Of a stretch of DNA of 43,594 bases, positions 4,868 through 11,422 are shown piece by piece. Source of the stretch: JAGORM01 sp050255815 (GTDB taxonomy: Bacteria > Patescibacteriota > Microgenomatia > Levybacterales > GWA1-39-11). The stretch spans positions 1 to 43,594 of the forward strand of contig JBLMVJ010000013.1 of NCBI GenBank assembly GCA_050255815.1, in the 5' to 3' direction. Each line of letters opens with the position of its first letter. Positions within the stretch are counted from its first letter, which is position 1. The position numbers and the translations under genes were made by a program. The notes beneath the pieces were generated by a model. It saw only the letters and a program-made list of their open reading frames with translations. It was not told the DNA's origin and did not search any database.

Positions 4868-5314
4868 ATGACAGAATCATTAAGGCAAATACAGGAAAAA
4901 CAAGAACATATTGAAAGAATCCAACAACTATGCCTGGAGACAGGAGATACACTCCATCTTGAGCGGAGAACTCACAGGGAACAACCGCTTGTAGGATATA
5001 TTGGCGGAGAAAACTCTATGCCTATGGCTGTTGCAGGGATAGAAGCTCTTTTTGGAAGTTATAGGGCACATAGAACTCTCACAAGGTCACCTCGTGACAC
5101 ATATGCGGAGTTAAAAGATGCTCTAAACTCCGGGAAAATAGATATGGCAATTTTGCCCTCTTCTATGAATGCCGCAGACGAACAAGGACTACCTGTTATC
5201 TCAGAATTTACTGCGAGGAGAATTATTACAGGAACAGATGGAAGACCTTCAGAAGTACAAAGGGAACGTTTGCAGCTTTTAGGAAAGGGAAAGATAGAAC
5301 CTGGAAAAAAATAA
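4868..5314 (+). CDS. Hypothetical protein, weakly prephenate-dehydratase-like
   Basis: A 148-aa soluble protein. Residues about 41-100 (VGYIGGENSMPMAVAGIEALF ... ELKDALNSGKIDMAILPSSM) have the beta-alpha rhythm of the first lobe of the periplasmic-binding-protein type II fold, as in prephenate dehydratase (where a VDYGVVPIENS-like segment follows). The catalytic Thr-Arg-Asp motif of dehydratases and the ACT domain are not seen, and the length is about half. It is therefore not called an enzyme. The N-terminal 35 residues look like a charged helix. The start is set by AAGGAGGTGA 3-4 bases before ATG-proximal bases. It is last in the module headed by the aromatic leader peptide. Confidence 0.6.
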   Translation: MTESLRQIQEKQEHIERIQQLCLETGDTLHLERRTHREQPLVGYIGGENSMPMAVAGIEALFGSYRAHRTLTRSPRDTYAELKDALNSGKIDMAILPSSMNAADEQGLPVISEFTARRIITGTDGRPSEVQRERLQLLGKGKIEPGKK

Positions 5315-5315
5315 C

Positions 5316-5339
5316 AAATTGTAGGAACCTTACAATTTT
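5316..5339 (+). terminator. Weak terminator-like hairpin after the accessory block
   Basis: AAATTGTA (5316-5323) pairs with TACAATTT (5331-5338) around a 7-base loop, ending in four T. It is AU-rich with a short T-run, so termination is likely but modest. It overlaps the -35 region of the tRNA-Val promoter. Confidence 0.4.
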
Positions 5340-5347
5340 GCTAGAAT
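5319..5347 (+). promoter_or_regulatory. Promoter of tRNA-Val
   Basis: TTGTAG (5319-5324), a 17-base spacer and TAGAAT (5342-5347) predict transcription from about 5354 through the 33-base repeats into the tRNA. Confidence 0.55.
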
Positions 5348-5380
5348 ACACTATCGCTTAACCTACTCCGGTTAGGCATA

Positions 5381-5457
5381 AAGGGCTCATAAGACTTTGT
5401 CTTGTGCGCCTAAAAGGGCTCATAAGACTTTGTCTTGTGCGCCTAAAAGGGCTCATA
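5381..5457 (+). repeat. 33-base tandem repeat derived from the tRNA-Val 5' end
   Basis: Two identical 33-base units (5381-5413 and 5414-5446) each begin AAGGGCTCATA, the same bases that open the tRNA proper (third, partial copy at 5447-5457). Each unit then carries a small hairpin AAGAC-TTT-GTCTT. The repeats lie in the predicted precursor RNA 5' leader. Confidence 0.85.
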
Positions 5458-5522
5458 GCTCAGTTGGTTAGAGCGTTGCATTGACATTGCAAAGGTCAGA
5501 GGTTCGACTCCTCTTGGGCCCA
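5449..5522 (+). tRNA. tRNA-Val(GAC)
   Basis: A complete cloverleaf: acceptor GGGCTCA with TGGGCCC, D-arm GCTC/GAGC, anticodon arm ttgca-ttgacat-tgcaa giving GAC, T-arm with loop TTCGACT and discriminator A (5522). CCA is not encoded directly after the discriminator; the bases are CACCA, so CCA would be added after trimming. Confidence 0.93.
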
Positions 5523-5625
5523 CACCAAACTCCCAGGCGGAGTCTTGCATTAATTTGCAAAGACCACAGATACCTAAAACTTCATGCCTCCTTTAATAAA
5601 AGAGGGTTTACCCTCTGTATCTCAT

Positions 5626-5655
5626 TTGACCCTTTCCCTTCAAACGTGCTACAGT
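5626..5655 (+). promoter_or_regulatory. Promoter of the small membrane protein gene
   Basis: TTGACC (5626-5631), an 18-base spacer and TACAGT (5650-5655) end 6 bases before ATG 5662, predicting a leaderless mRNA. A hairpin AGAGGG-TTTA-CCCTCT (5601-5616) just upstream may end the tRNA transcript, but it lacks a T-run. Confidence 0.6.
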
Positions 5656-5661
5656 GAATGC

Positions 5662-5868
5662 ATGGCATATAACAAAGAAAACTCCCCCAAACATTGGATT
5701 ATGCACAACTTTATAGGCGGGTTTTCCTGGGGGGTGGGCTCAGCATTAGGAGCGGCACTTCTGGTAACTATCCTGGGATTCATTTTAACGAAAATAAATG
5801 TAGTCCCCATGATAGGTACTTTTGTTTCCCAGGTGAACACCTTTGTTGAAAAGCAAAAAACCCGCTAG
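5662..5868 (+). CDS. Small membrane protein, DUF5665-like
   Basis: A 68-aa protein with one hydrophobic glycine-rich segment (about 15-42, FIGGFSWGVGSALGAALLVTILGFIL) followed by an amphipathic helix and KQKTR. This layout (aromatic-Gly start, a GxGxxxG membrane helix, a PMIG turn and an amphipathic tail) resembles the DUF5665 family as I remember it. Function is unknown. The start at 5662 is chosen because the -10 box ends 6 bases upstream; the longer frame from 5584 would start upstream of the promoter. Confidence 0.65.
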   Translation: MAYNKENSPKHWIMHNFIGGFSWGVGSALGAALLVTILGFILTKINVVPMIGTFVSQVNTFVEKQKTR

Positions 5869-5888
5869 GCTCAAAAGCTGCAATCTGA

Positions 5889-5894
5889 TACAAT
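5889..5894 (+). promoter_or_regulatory. -10 element of thrS
   Basis: TACAAT ends 6 bases before ATG 5901, matching the leaderless spacing of other genes in the window. No good -35 is visible at 17 bases. This argues for the start at 5901 over the ATG at 5895, which abuts the -10. Confidence 0.5.
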
Positions 5895-5900
5895 ATGCCC

Positions 5901-7655
5901 ATGGATCCAAAAAACCTAGAAGATTTAAGACATTCTGCAGCACACCTTTTGGCAGCAGCTATTTTAAAACTATACCCAGGAACTAAACCTACCATAGGGC
6001 CTGCAATAGAAAACGGGTTCTACTATGACTTTGACTTTACTGACCCTCTATCCGACCAGGACCTGAAAAAAGTAGAAAAAGAAATGAGAAGAATACTGCC
6101 AACCTGGAAGGAATTTACCTCACGTGAAGTTTCATCAGAAGAAGCAAAAAAGGTTTTCAAAGGAAATGAATATAAGCTGGAATTGATAGAAGAGATAGTG
6201 AAACGTGGCGAAAAGATAACCCTATACAAATGCGGTGAATTTGAGGACTTGTGCAGGGGTGGACATAGTGATAACCCAAGTCGCGACATAGGAGCTTTCT
6301 CCCTGCAAAGTATAGCAGGAGCATACTGGCGTGGGGATGAAAAGAATAAAATGCTCACCCGCATCTACGGCACTGCCTTTCCAACCCAAAAAGAATTGGA
6401 TGAGTATCTCCATATGCTGGAAGAAGCAAAAAAACGTGACCACAGAAGGCTTGGGCAAGAGCTGGACCTGTTTACGTTTTCAGACTTAGTAGGAAAAGGC
6501 CTTCCCTTATTTACGCCCAAGGGAACCATCTTACGCGAGCTGTTGAATGATTTTTCCCAGGGACTGCGCGCAAAACGGGGATACCAGAAAGTCTTTATTC
6601 CTCACATTACGAAGAAAGAACTGTATGAGACCTCCGGCCACTGGGCAAAATTTGGTGCAGAATTGTTTTTGGTAAAAAGCCAGGAGACAACAGATGAAAT
6701 GGTAATGAAACCTATGAATTGCCCGCATCACCAGCAAATCTATGCTTCAAAACCCCATTCTTATAAAGAGCTGCCTATTAAATATATGGAAACCACGGTT
6801 ATTTACCGGGATGAAAAAGCCGGGGAGCTCTTAGGCCTTTCCCGTGTACGTTCTGCAACCCAGGATGACTCCCATACATTCTGTACTCCTGACCAAATTT
6901 ATGACGTATACCAGGCATTAATAGAAGTTACCAAAGAATTTTATGGAGCTTTAGGAATGAACTTTAGGGCTAGACTATCGTTCAGGGATCCTGCAACTCC
7001 TGAAAAGTATTTAGGAGAAGAGTCTCTCTGGAAAAAAGCTGAAGGTATCATTTTAGAAATTGCAAAGAAAAACGCACTGGATTATTATGAAGCTCCGGGT
7101 GAAGCAGCTTTTTACGGCCCTAAAATAGACTTTATGGTCCAGGATGCACTGGGACGTGAATGGCAGCTGGCCACACCGCAGCTAGACTTTGTCCAGCCAA
7201 AACGCTTTGGATTAACATACATAGATAATGAAGGGAAAGAACAAACACCCGTAATGATCCACTTTGCGCTCATGGGCTCTATAGAACGGTTCTTGTCCGT
7301 CTACATAGAGCACACAGCAGGCGCCTTCCCGCTTTGGCTTGCGCCTTTGCAGGTAGCAGTCCTGCCGGTTTCAGATAAGGTTGCAGACTATGCCAAAAAG
7401 GTTACCGGGAAACTGCAGTCAAGTGGGATACGAGTAGAGGCTGACCTGTCTAACCAAACTCTAGGCGCCAAAATCAGAAGCTTCACTTTACAAAAGGTAC
7501 CATTTCTTTGTATAATAGGGGAGAAGGAAGTTGAAAAGTCTCATGGAGACAATTTTTTTGTGTCCGTGAGGTCTAGAGAAGGGAAAGATTTAGGAGTTTC
7601 TGAAATTAAGGAATTCCTGGGTAATTTACAAAACGCAATTGAGAAAAGGATTTAG
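5901..7655 (+). CDS. thrS: Threonyl-tRNA synthetase without TGS domain
   Basis: A 584-aa class II synthetase that charges tRNA-Thr. It begins directly at the editing domain: HSAAH (residues 11-15) and CRGGH (about 114-118) give the four metal/editing ligands. The N-terminal TGS domain found in most bacterial ThrRS (about 640 aa) is absent. The catalytic core shows MKPMNCPHH (about 270-278, zinc Cys), DDSHTF (zinc His, about 322) and motif 3 HFALMGSIERF (about 452; zinc His). The C-terminal anticodon-binding domain contains APLQVAVLPVSDK. It overlaps infC by 17 bases and heads the thrS-infC-rpmI-rplT operon. Confidence 0.95.
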   Translation: MDPKNLEDLRHSAAHLLAAAILKLYPGTKPTIGPAIENGFYYDFDFTDPLSDQDLKKVEKEMRRILPTWKEFTSREVSSEEAKKVFKGNEYKLELIEEIVKRGEKITLYKCGEFEDLCRGGHSDNPSRDIGAFSLQSIAGAYWRGDEKNKMLTRIYGTAFPTQKELDEYLHMLEEAKKRDHRRLGQELDLFTFSDLVGKGLPLFTPKGTILRELLNDFSQGLRAKRGYQKVFIPHITKKELYETSGHWAKFGAELFLVKSQETTDEMVMKPMNCPHHQQIYASKPHSYKELPIKYMETTVIYRDEKAGELLGLSRVRSATQDDSHTFCTPDQIYDVYQALIEVTKEFYGALGMNFRARLSFRDPATPEKYLGEESLWKKAEGIILEIAKKNALDYYEAPGEAAFYGPKIDFMVQDALGREWQLATPQLDFVQPKRFGLTYIDNEGKEQTPVMIHFALMGSIERFLSVYIEHTAGAFPLWLAPLQVAVLPVSDKVADYAKKVTGKLQSSGIRVEADLSNQTLGAKIRSFTLQKVPFLCIIGEKEVEKSHGDNFFVSVRSREGKDLGVSEIKEFLGNLQNAIEKRI

Positions 7656-8229
7656 CAGAAGTCAAAACCAATATAGGCTTAATAACCAAATCACTGCCCA
7701 TGAGGTCAGACTCATAGATGACACGGGCAAGCAGATTGGGATCACGCCTATCCGGGATGCATTGCAGCTTTCTCTGGACCAGGGAAAAGATCTGGTTGAA
7801 ATTGCGCCGTTAGCAAAGCCTCCGGTGGTAAAGTTAATTGATTACCGGAAGTTTCTTTACCAGGAGAAAAAACGAAAACAGGAAGAGAAGCGGAATGCAC
7901 ATGTAGCGGAAACCAAACAAATTAGGTTTGGCCCTTTTATTAACGAGTACGACCTTGATATACGGGTAAAACAGGCTAGAAAATTTATTGCTGATGGTAA
8001 TAAGGTTAAGTTTTTAGTCAGATTTCAGGGCCGGGCTATTACAAAACAGGATTTGGGAAGAGTTATTCTAAACAAAGTAATTGAAAAGCTTGCAGATGTA
8101 ACAAAGGTTGACCGGGAGATTCACATGGAAGGCCGCCAGATGGTTCTGGTCCTTTCAAAAGGAAAACCGGAAGAAAGGAAAGAAGATGCCAAAGAAGAAA
8201 TTAAAAGTCAAGAAGTCAGTATCCAGTAG
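7639..8229 (+). CDS. infC: Translation initiation factor IF-3
   Basis: A 196-aa protein with both IF-3 domains: an N-domain starting YRLNNQITAHEVRLIDDTG, a charged Lys-rich linker (about 75-90) and a C-domain with KQIRFGPFINEYDLDIRVKQA and GRAITKQDLG. It binds 30S and proofreads initiator tRNA selection. The only in-frame start before the conserved region is TTG at 7639, inside the thrS 3' end. A rare start codon is the rule for infC, where it supports autoregulation. The C-terminal tail (EERKEDAKEEIKSQ) is longer than usual, and its DNA also encodes the start of rpmI. Confidence 0.92.
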   Translation: MRKGFSRSQNQYRLNNQITAHEVRLIDDTGKQIGITPIRDALQLSLDQGKDLVEIAPLAKPPVVKLIDYRKFLYQEKKRKQEEKRNAHVAETKQIRFGPFINEYDLDIRVKQARKFIADGNKVKFLVRFQGRAITKQDLGRVILNKVIEKLADVTKVDREIHMEGRQMVLVLSKGKPEERKEDAKEEIKSQEVSIQ

Positions 8230-8386
8230 ATTTAAGGTTACCAAAACCGGAAAGGTTTTGTTTGCCCACCAGTACAGAAGCCACAAGCGTTCTGCTAAAT
8301 CTAAATCCAGATTAAGACGGCAAAAAGTAACCGGTGTATTAACCGGAGCTTTTGCAAAGAAAGTAAAGATGTTGTTAGGCGAGTAA
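8186..8386 (+). CDS. rpmI: 50S ribosomal protein bL35
   Basis: A 66-aa, very basic protein beginning MPKKKLKVKKSVSSRFKVT and containing the bL35 core FKVTKTGKVLF and HKRSAKSKSRLRRQ. The length is typical of the family. The start ATG lies inside infC, giving a 44-base overlap in another frame. The order infC-rpmI-rplT is conserved across bacteria. Confidence 0.9.
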   Translation: MPKKKLKVKKSVSSRFKVTKTGKVLFAHQYRSHKRSAKSKSRLRRQKVTGVLTGAFAKKVKMLLGE

Positions 8387-8419
8387 ATAGGACCGTTGTC
8401 CTGAACTTGCCCAGGGACT

Positions 8420-8563
8420 ATGATCAGAAGGTTTTTAAGACGGGTACGGGTAAATTTTAGGCAATCGGCGTCTGACCGGAAAGCAACCCTTTCTTATAGG
8501 GGCTACCATCAGAGAGCAGTACAGTTATTTAAACGAATGCCGCCGTTTAGAAAGAAGAAGTAA
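8420..8563 (+). CDS. Small basic ORF between rpmI and rplT, 47 aa
   Basis: The ORF encodes MIRRFLRRVRVNFRQ at its N-terminus and ends KRMPPFRKKK; about a third of residues are Arg or Lys. It fits the gap between bL35 and the rplT leader, 33 bases after the rpmI stop. I do not recognise it. No strong SD is seen (a CAGGGA lies about 5 bases upstream). It could be an extra small ribosome-associated protein, a leader peptide, or a chance ORF; its basic character and place favour expression but do not prove it. Confidence 0.45.
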   Translation: MIRRFLRRVRVNFRQSASDRKATLSYRGYHQRAVQLFKRMPPFRKKK

Positions 8564-8581
8564 GTTTTATATAAGTTAATT

Positions 8582-8700
8582 ATACCGTTAACTCTTAGCG
8601 CAGAGCTCGGATATGGGCCTCGCTCTTTGCTAGAGACTCCCGGTATAATTTAAAAAAAGAAGAAAAATTAGATATATTTAAAAGTATTTTTTTATAAATT
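8582..8700 (+). promoter_or_regulatory. Structured leader upstream of rplT
   Basis: This leader is homologous to the one before pheT (11311-11422). Outer stem: ATACCG (8582-8587) with CGGTAT (8641-8646). Central stem: TAGC/GCTA (8596-8599, 8629-8632), a GC/TT internal mismatch, and AGAGC/GCTCT (8602-8606, 8622-8626), with an apical loop containing GGATATGG. A shared AT-rich tail (attagatata...gtattttt) runs to the ATG. TATAAT at 8642-8647 overlaps the outer stem and could also be a -10. No SD is present. Confidence 0.65.
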
Positions 8701-9048
8701 ATGACAAGGGTAAAAAGAGGATTAGTATCAAAAAGGAAACATAATAAGCTTTTTAAACAGGCTACGGGATACCGTGGTACAAAAAGAAGGCTGACAAAAT
8801 CTGCTAAAGAAGCAGTGCTGCACGCCGGCAATTATGCATTCCATGGACGCAAACTAAGGAAGCGGGATATGAGAAGCCTCTGGATCACCAGGATAGGGGA
8901 AGCCGCAAAGACTGAAGGCGTATCTTACAGCAGACTCATGAACAGCCTGCAGAAGTCAAAAGTTATGTTAAACCGTAAAATGCTTGCAGACATCATAGTA
9001 AATGATATTGCAACATTTAAAAAGATCGTAGCCCAAACTACAAAGTAA
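8701..9048 (+). CDS. rplT: 50S ribosomal protein bL20
   Basis: 115 aa, full family length. The N-terminus MTRVKRGLVSKRKHNKLFKQATGYRG has the basic rRNA-threading extension, followed by SAKEAVLHAGNYAFHGRKLRKRDMRSLWI and the helical C-domain GVSYSRLMNSLQKS. It is needed for early 50S assembly, and in many bacteria bL20 represses its own operon. The adjacent structured leader could play such a role here (inference). A terminator follows at 9075. Confidence 0.95.
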   Translation: MTRVKRGLVSKRKHNKLFKQATGYRGTKRRLTKSAKEAVLHAGNYAFHGRKLRKRDMRSLWITRIGEAAKTEGVSYSRLMNSLQKSKVMLNRKMLADIIVNDIATFKKIVAQTTK

Positions 9049-9074
9049 AATCACTTTGTCATAGGACTACGTAC

Positions 9075-9098
9075 AACCTCCCAAAAGGAGGTTTTTTT
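9075..9098 (+). terminator. Intrinsic terminator after rplT
   Basis: AACCTCC (9075-9081) and GGAGGTT (9087-9093) form a 7-bp stem with loop CAAAA, followed by seven T (9092-9098). It uses the same word as the attenuator terminators but lacks the extra upstream GGGAGG segment and peptide ORF. Confidence 0.85.
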
Positions 9099-9106
9099 CT
9101 GCCTAA

Positions 9107-9135
9107 TTGACAAAACTGAAGAGTTGGGGGAAAAT
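9107..9135 (+). promoter_or_regulatory. Promoter of aroK
   Basis: A consensus -35 TTGACA (9107-9112) is followed after 17 bases by GAAAAT (9130-9135), a 4/6 match to the -10. Transcription would start near 9142, after the ATG at 9134, favouring the start at 9155. Confidence 0.5.
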
Positions 9136-9154
9136 GGCAGAACCTGGAATTAGT

Positions 9155-9697
9155 ATGAAAATAGTAATCATAGGCTTCATGGGAAGCGGAAAAACTACCG
9201 TTGCGGTACAGGTAGGGAAGCTCACCGGCATGAAAGTTATTGAGATGGATGAGCTTATCCTAACATCTGCAAAACGCAAAACGGTCAACGAATTATTTGA
9301 AAAAGACGGTGAACTGAGGTTCAGAGAACTGGAAATAGAAACTGCAAAAAAAATAAAAGATATGGATAACGTGGTGGTCTCAACAGGGGGCGGCGTAGTG
9401 ATGAACAAAATCATCATAGACTATTTAAGACAAAATAACGGAGTGATTGTTCATTTAGAAACATCCTTTTATGAAATAGAACGCCGGCTTGCTAAGGAAA
9501 AAGATAAACCGTTATTTAAAAACGTTCTAGCAGCTAGAAAACTGTATGAATTCAGACATCCCCTGTATGATTTTTTTTCAGATTATATGGTAATGACCAA
9601 CGGCAAAAGTACACAACAAGTAGCACATGAGGTAGTAGAAAAGCTTGCGCAAGATTATCCCATCTTCATAAAATCCGCAAAAAAAGGGAATAAATAG
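9155..9697 (+). CDS. aroK: Shikimate kinase-like protein
   Basis: A 180-aa P-loop kinase that would phosphorylate shikimate with ATP. It shows Walker A GFMGSGKTT (about 7-15), the substrate-binding MDELI near 31-35 (Asp conserved), the LRFRELE arginine site (about 57-63), the glycine loop STGGGVV (about 77-83), and a lid region with RR. Length is normal. No other shikimate pathway gene is in the window, so a related small-molecule kinase such as a gluconate kinase remains possible, but the GGG motif and Arg placement fit AroK. It is followed at one base by the Nudix gene. Confidence 0.82.
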   Translation: MKIVIIGFMGSGKTTVAVQVGKLTGMKVIEMDELILTSAKRKTVNELFEKDGELRFRELEIETAKKIKDMDNVVVSTGGGVVMNKIIIDYLRQNNGVIVHLETSFYEIERRLAKEKDKPLFKNVLAARKLYEFRHPLYDFFSDYMVMTNGKSTQQVAHEVVEKLAQDYPIFIKSAKKGNK

Positions 9698-9698
9698 C

Positions 9699-10166
9699 AT
9701 GGCGCAAAAAGCAAAGAAAGTCTTTCATTTACCGGTTATTGCAGTGGTTAAGAACAGGAAGGGACAAGTGCTTTTGATCCAGCGCAACAATCCAAAAAGC
9801 ACCCATAGTCATTTAAAATGGGCACTGCCTGGTGGAGGTATAGAATTTGGGGAGCATCCTACTGAAACCGTTGTGCGTGAAGTACGGGAAGAAACAGGAA
9901 TAGAAATAACCGTAAAGGCTGATGCATTATTTATAGAAAACCATGTTTTTGAAGACCATGGTATTCACGTGCTCTGTCTTTGCTATCCTGCATATTACAA
10001 AAGTGGAATAGTGGACACCTCAAAGGATAAAGGAACCAGGCAGGCAAAATGGTTTTATCCTGATGAGGTTGATTTCAAAAACTATCTTCCTAAAACAAAG
10101 GAGATAGTAGAGAGAGGACTTGTTGAGTTGAAACCTGGGCATGATAAGCGTAAAAAAATCAAGTAA
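9699..10166 (+). CDS. Nudix hydrolase
   Basis: A 155-aa protein with an intact Nudix box GGIEFGEHPTETVVREVREETGI (G-x5-E-x7-R-E-x2-E-E-x-G, about residues 48-69). It binds Mg2+ and cleaves nucleoside diphosphate-linked substrates, possibly oxidised nucleotides or sugar nucleotides. The substrate is not predictable. The C-terminal tail is basic (GHDKRKKIK). It follows aroK by one base and likely shares its mRNA; the pheS -10 lies at its 3' end. Confidence 0.85.
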   Translation: MAQKAKKVFHLPVIAVVKNRKGQVLLIQRNNPKSTHSHLKWALPGGGIEFGEHPTETVVREVREETGIEITVKADALFIENHVFEDHGIHVLCLCYPAYYKSGIVDTSKDKGTRQAKWFYPDEVDFKNYLPKTKEIVERGLVELKPGHDKRKKIK

Positions 10167-10168
10167 AA

Positions 10169-10174
10169 TATAAA
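10169..10174 (+). promoter_or_regulatory. -10 element of pheS
   Basis: TATAAA ends 5 bases before ATG 10180. This is the spacing seen for other predicted leaderless genes in the window and favours the second in-frame ATG over that at 10174. Confidence 0.45.
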
Positions 10175-10179
10175 TGCAT

Positions 10180-11229
10180 ATGGAAGAAAACCAGTTATTA
10201 CAACAGTTTGATGCTCTGAGAAATGACGCTACGGGGTTAATCTTATCTTCCGAATCATTGTCTGAGCTGAATGAGATAAAGCTTGATTTCCTGGGGAAAA
10301 ACGGAAGGCTTACCCTTTTAATGAAAGAACTGTCTAAAGTACCGGCAGAGAGGCGTCCTGAAATTGGCAAACTGGCAAATGAAGTAAAGGTGGCAATAGA
10401 AGGTATTATCCTGGACCAGGAACGCAAGCTGGGCAAAAAAACTCCCGCCATGGGGCCCGGCGCACTAGATGTCACCATGCCCGGAGAGCTACCGCCGGAA
10501 GGGCATCTGCATCTTATCACCCAGGCAATAGAAGAGATCGCAAAAATTTTTGAACACATTGGATTCACCAGGGTAAGATATCCTGAAGTAGAGTGGGACT
10601 GGTATGCTTTTGGCGCACTGAATTTTCCGCAAAACCATCCTGCCAGGGATGATTGGGAAACATTTTTTATAGAAGAGGAAGCAGACCCGGAAAAAGGGCG
10701 CATGCTTCTTACTCCGCACACGTCTTCCGGCCAGATAAGGGAAATGACCAAAGGAAAAACGCCTATAAAGATGGTAAATATTGCAAAAACATACCGCCGC
10801 CAGTCAGATGTGTCACACACCCCTATGTTCCATCAATTTGAAACACTGGTAATAGGAGAGGGCATATCCATTACGCACCTGAAGGGAGTTTTGGATTATT
10901 TTGCAAAATCATGGTTTGGACCCGGAAGAAAAACCAGAATAAGGCCATACCATTTCCAGTTCACTGAACCTTCTTTTGAGACGGATGTTTCATGCGGGGT
11001 ATGCAACGGCCAAGGCTGCAATTTATGCAAAGAAGGCTGGTTAGAACTGGGGGGAGCCGGCATGGTACATCCAAATGTAATAAAAAACTGCGGATTAGAC
11101 CCTAAAAAATATACCGGGTTTGCCTCAGGCTGGGGAGTAGAACGGGTACTCATGATGCGGGAAGGATTGGAGCTAGACGATTTAAGGACGCTGTATTCAA
11201 ATGACCTAAGGTTCTTAGAGCAATTCTAG
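10180..11229 (+). CDS. pheS: Phenylalanyl-tRNA synthetase alpha subunit
   Basis: A 349-aa catalytic subunit of the heterotetrameric PheRS. An N-terminal coiled-coil arm (about 1-85) precedes the class II core: motif 1 region FTRVRYPEVEWDWYAF, motif 2 KTYRRQSDVSHTPMFHQFE (about 205-223) and motif 3 GFASGWGVERVLMMR (about 310-324). An unusual CGVCNGQGCNLCKEG (about 272-286) gives four Cys in C-x2-C-x4-C-x2-C, which could bind zinc; such clusters occur in some bacterial PheS. It is separated from pheT by an inverted repeat and the structured leader. Confidence 0.95.
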   Translation: MEENQLLQQFDALRNDATGLILSSESLSELNEIKLDFLGKNGRLTLLMKELSKVPAERRPEIGKLANEVKVAIEGIILDQERKLGKKTPAMGPGALDVTMPGELPPEGHLHLITQAIEEIAKIFEHIGFTRVRYPEVEWDWYAFGALNFPQNHPARDDWETFFIEEEADPEKGRMLLTPHTSSGQIREMTKGKTPIKMVNIAKTYRRQSDVSHTPMFHQFETLVIGEGISITHLKGVLDYFAKSWFGPGRKTRIRPYHFQFTEPSFETDVSCGVCNGQGCNLCKEGWLELGGAGMVHPNVIKNCGLDPKKYTGFASGWGVERVLMMREGLELDDLRTLYSNDLRFLEQF

Positions 11230-11231
11230 CA

Positions 11232-11294
11232 GCAGGTGGCGGGTAGCACGTGGCAAGTAGTTTTTACTACCACACGCCATAAGCTACGTGCCAC
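11232..11294 (+). repeat. Imperfect inverted repeat between pheS and pheT
   Basis: The words gtggc/gccac, gtagcacgtggc/gccataagctac and gtag-ttttta-ctac form a long imperfect palindrome centred near 11263. It may act as a bidirectional processing or termination structure after pheS. There is no T-run on the outer side. Confidence 0.55.
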
Positions 11295-11310
11295 AAGCAA
11301 ACATATGAAT

Positions 11311-11422
11311 ATACCGTTAACTCTTGGCGCAGTGCTCGGATATGGCCTCGCGCTTTGCCAGAGACTCACGTTATATTCACATAAAAAGAAAACAAATTAG
11401 ATATACTTAAGGGTATTTTTAT
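11311..11422 (+). promoter_or_regulatory. Structured leader upstream of pheT
   Basis: Homologous to the rplT leader. Central stem: TGGC/GCCA (11325-11328, 11357-11360), a GC/TT mismatch, and AGTGC/GCGCT (11331-11335, 11350-11354). Compared with the rplT copy, A-T became G-C in the first stem and A-T became T-G in the second, so pairing is kept while sequence changes. The outer stem has one mismatch here. The loop keeps CTCGGATATGG. An AT-rich tail leads to the ATG. Confidence 0.65.

Noticed and set aside
5381..5446. CRISPR array
   Set aside because: The two 33-base units are directly adjacent with no spacers and are copies of the tRNA 5' end; no cas genes are present.
8602..8626. Purine riboswitch, because of the GGATATGG loop
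   Set aside because: The second loop and three-way junction core of purine riboswitches are missing, and the downstream genes are rplT and pheT.
9075..9098. Fourth attenuator using the CCTCC word
   Set aside because: There is no upstream GGGAGG competitor, no leader ORF and no promoter just before it; it is a plain terminator after rplT.
10020..10820. 266-aa minus-strand ORF
   Set aside because: It overlaps the Nudix gene and pheS, both with clear family motifs. Its Ser/Pro-rich composition is typical of antisense frames.
11311..11422. T-box riboswitch before pheT
   Set aside because: No T-box sequence (TGGNACCGCG-like), no specifier-loop hairpin and no terminator are seen. The element is instead shared with rplT.
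8582..11422. Leader peptide in the rplT and pheT leaders (ATG within GGATATGG)
   Set aside because: The frame is not conserved: a one-base indel changes it (MGLALC versus a 22-codon frame), while the RNA stem is conserved.
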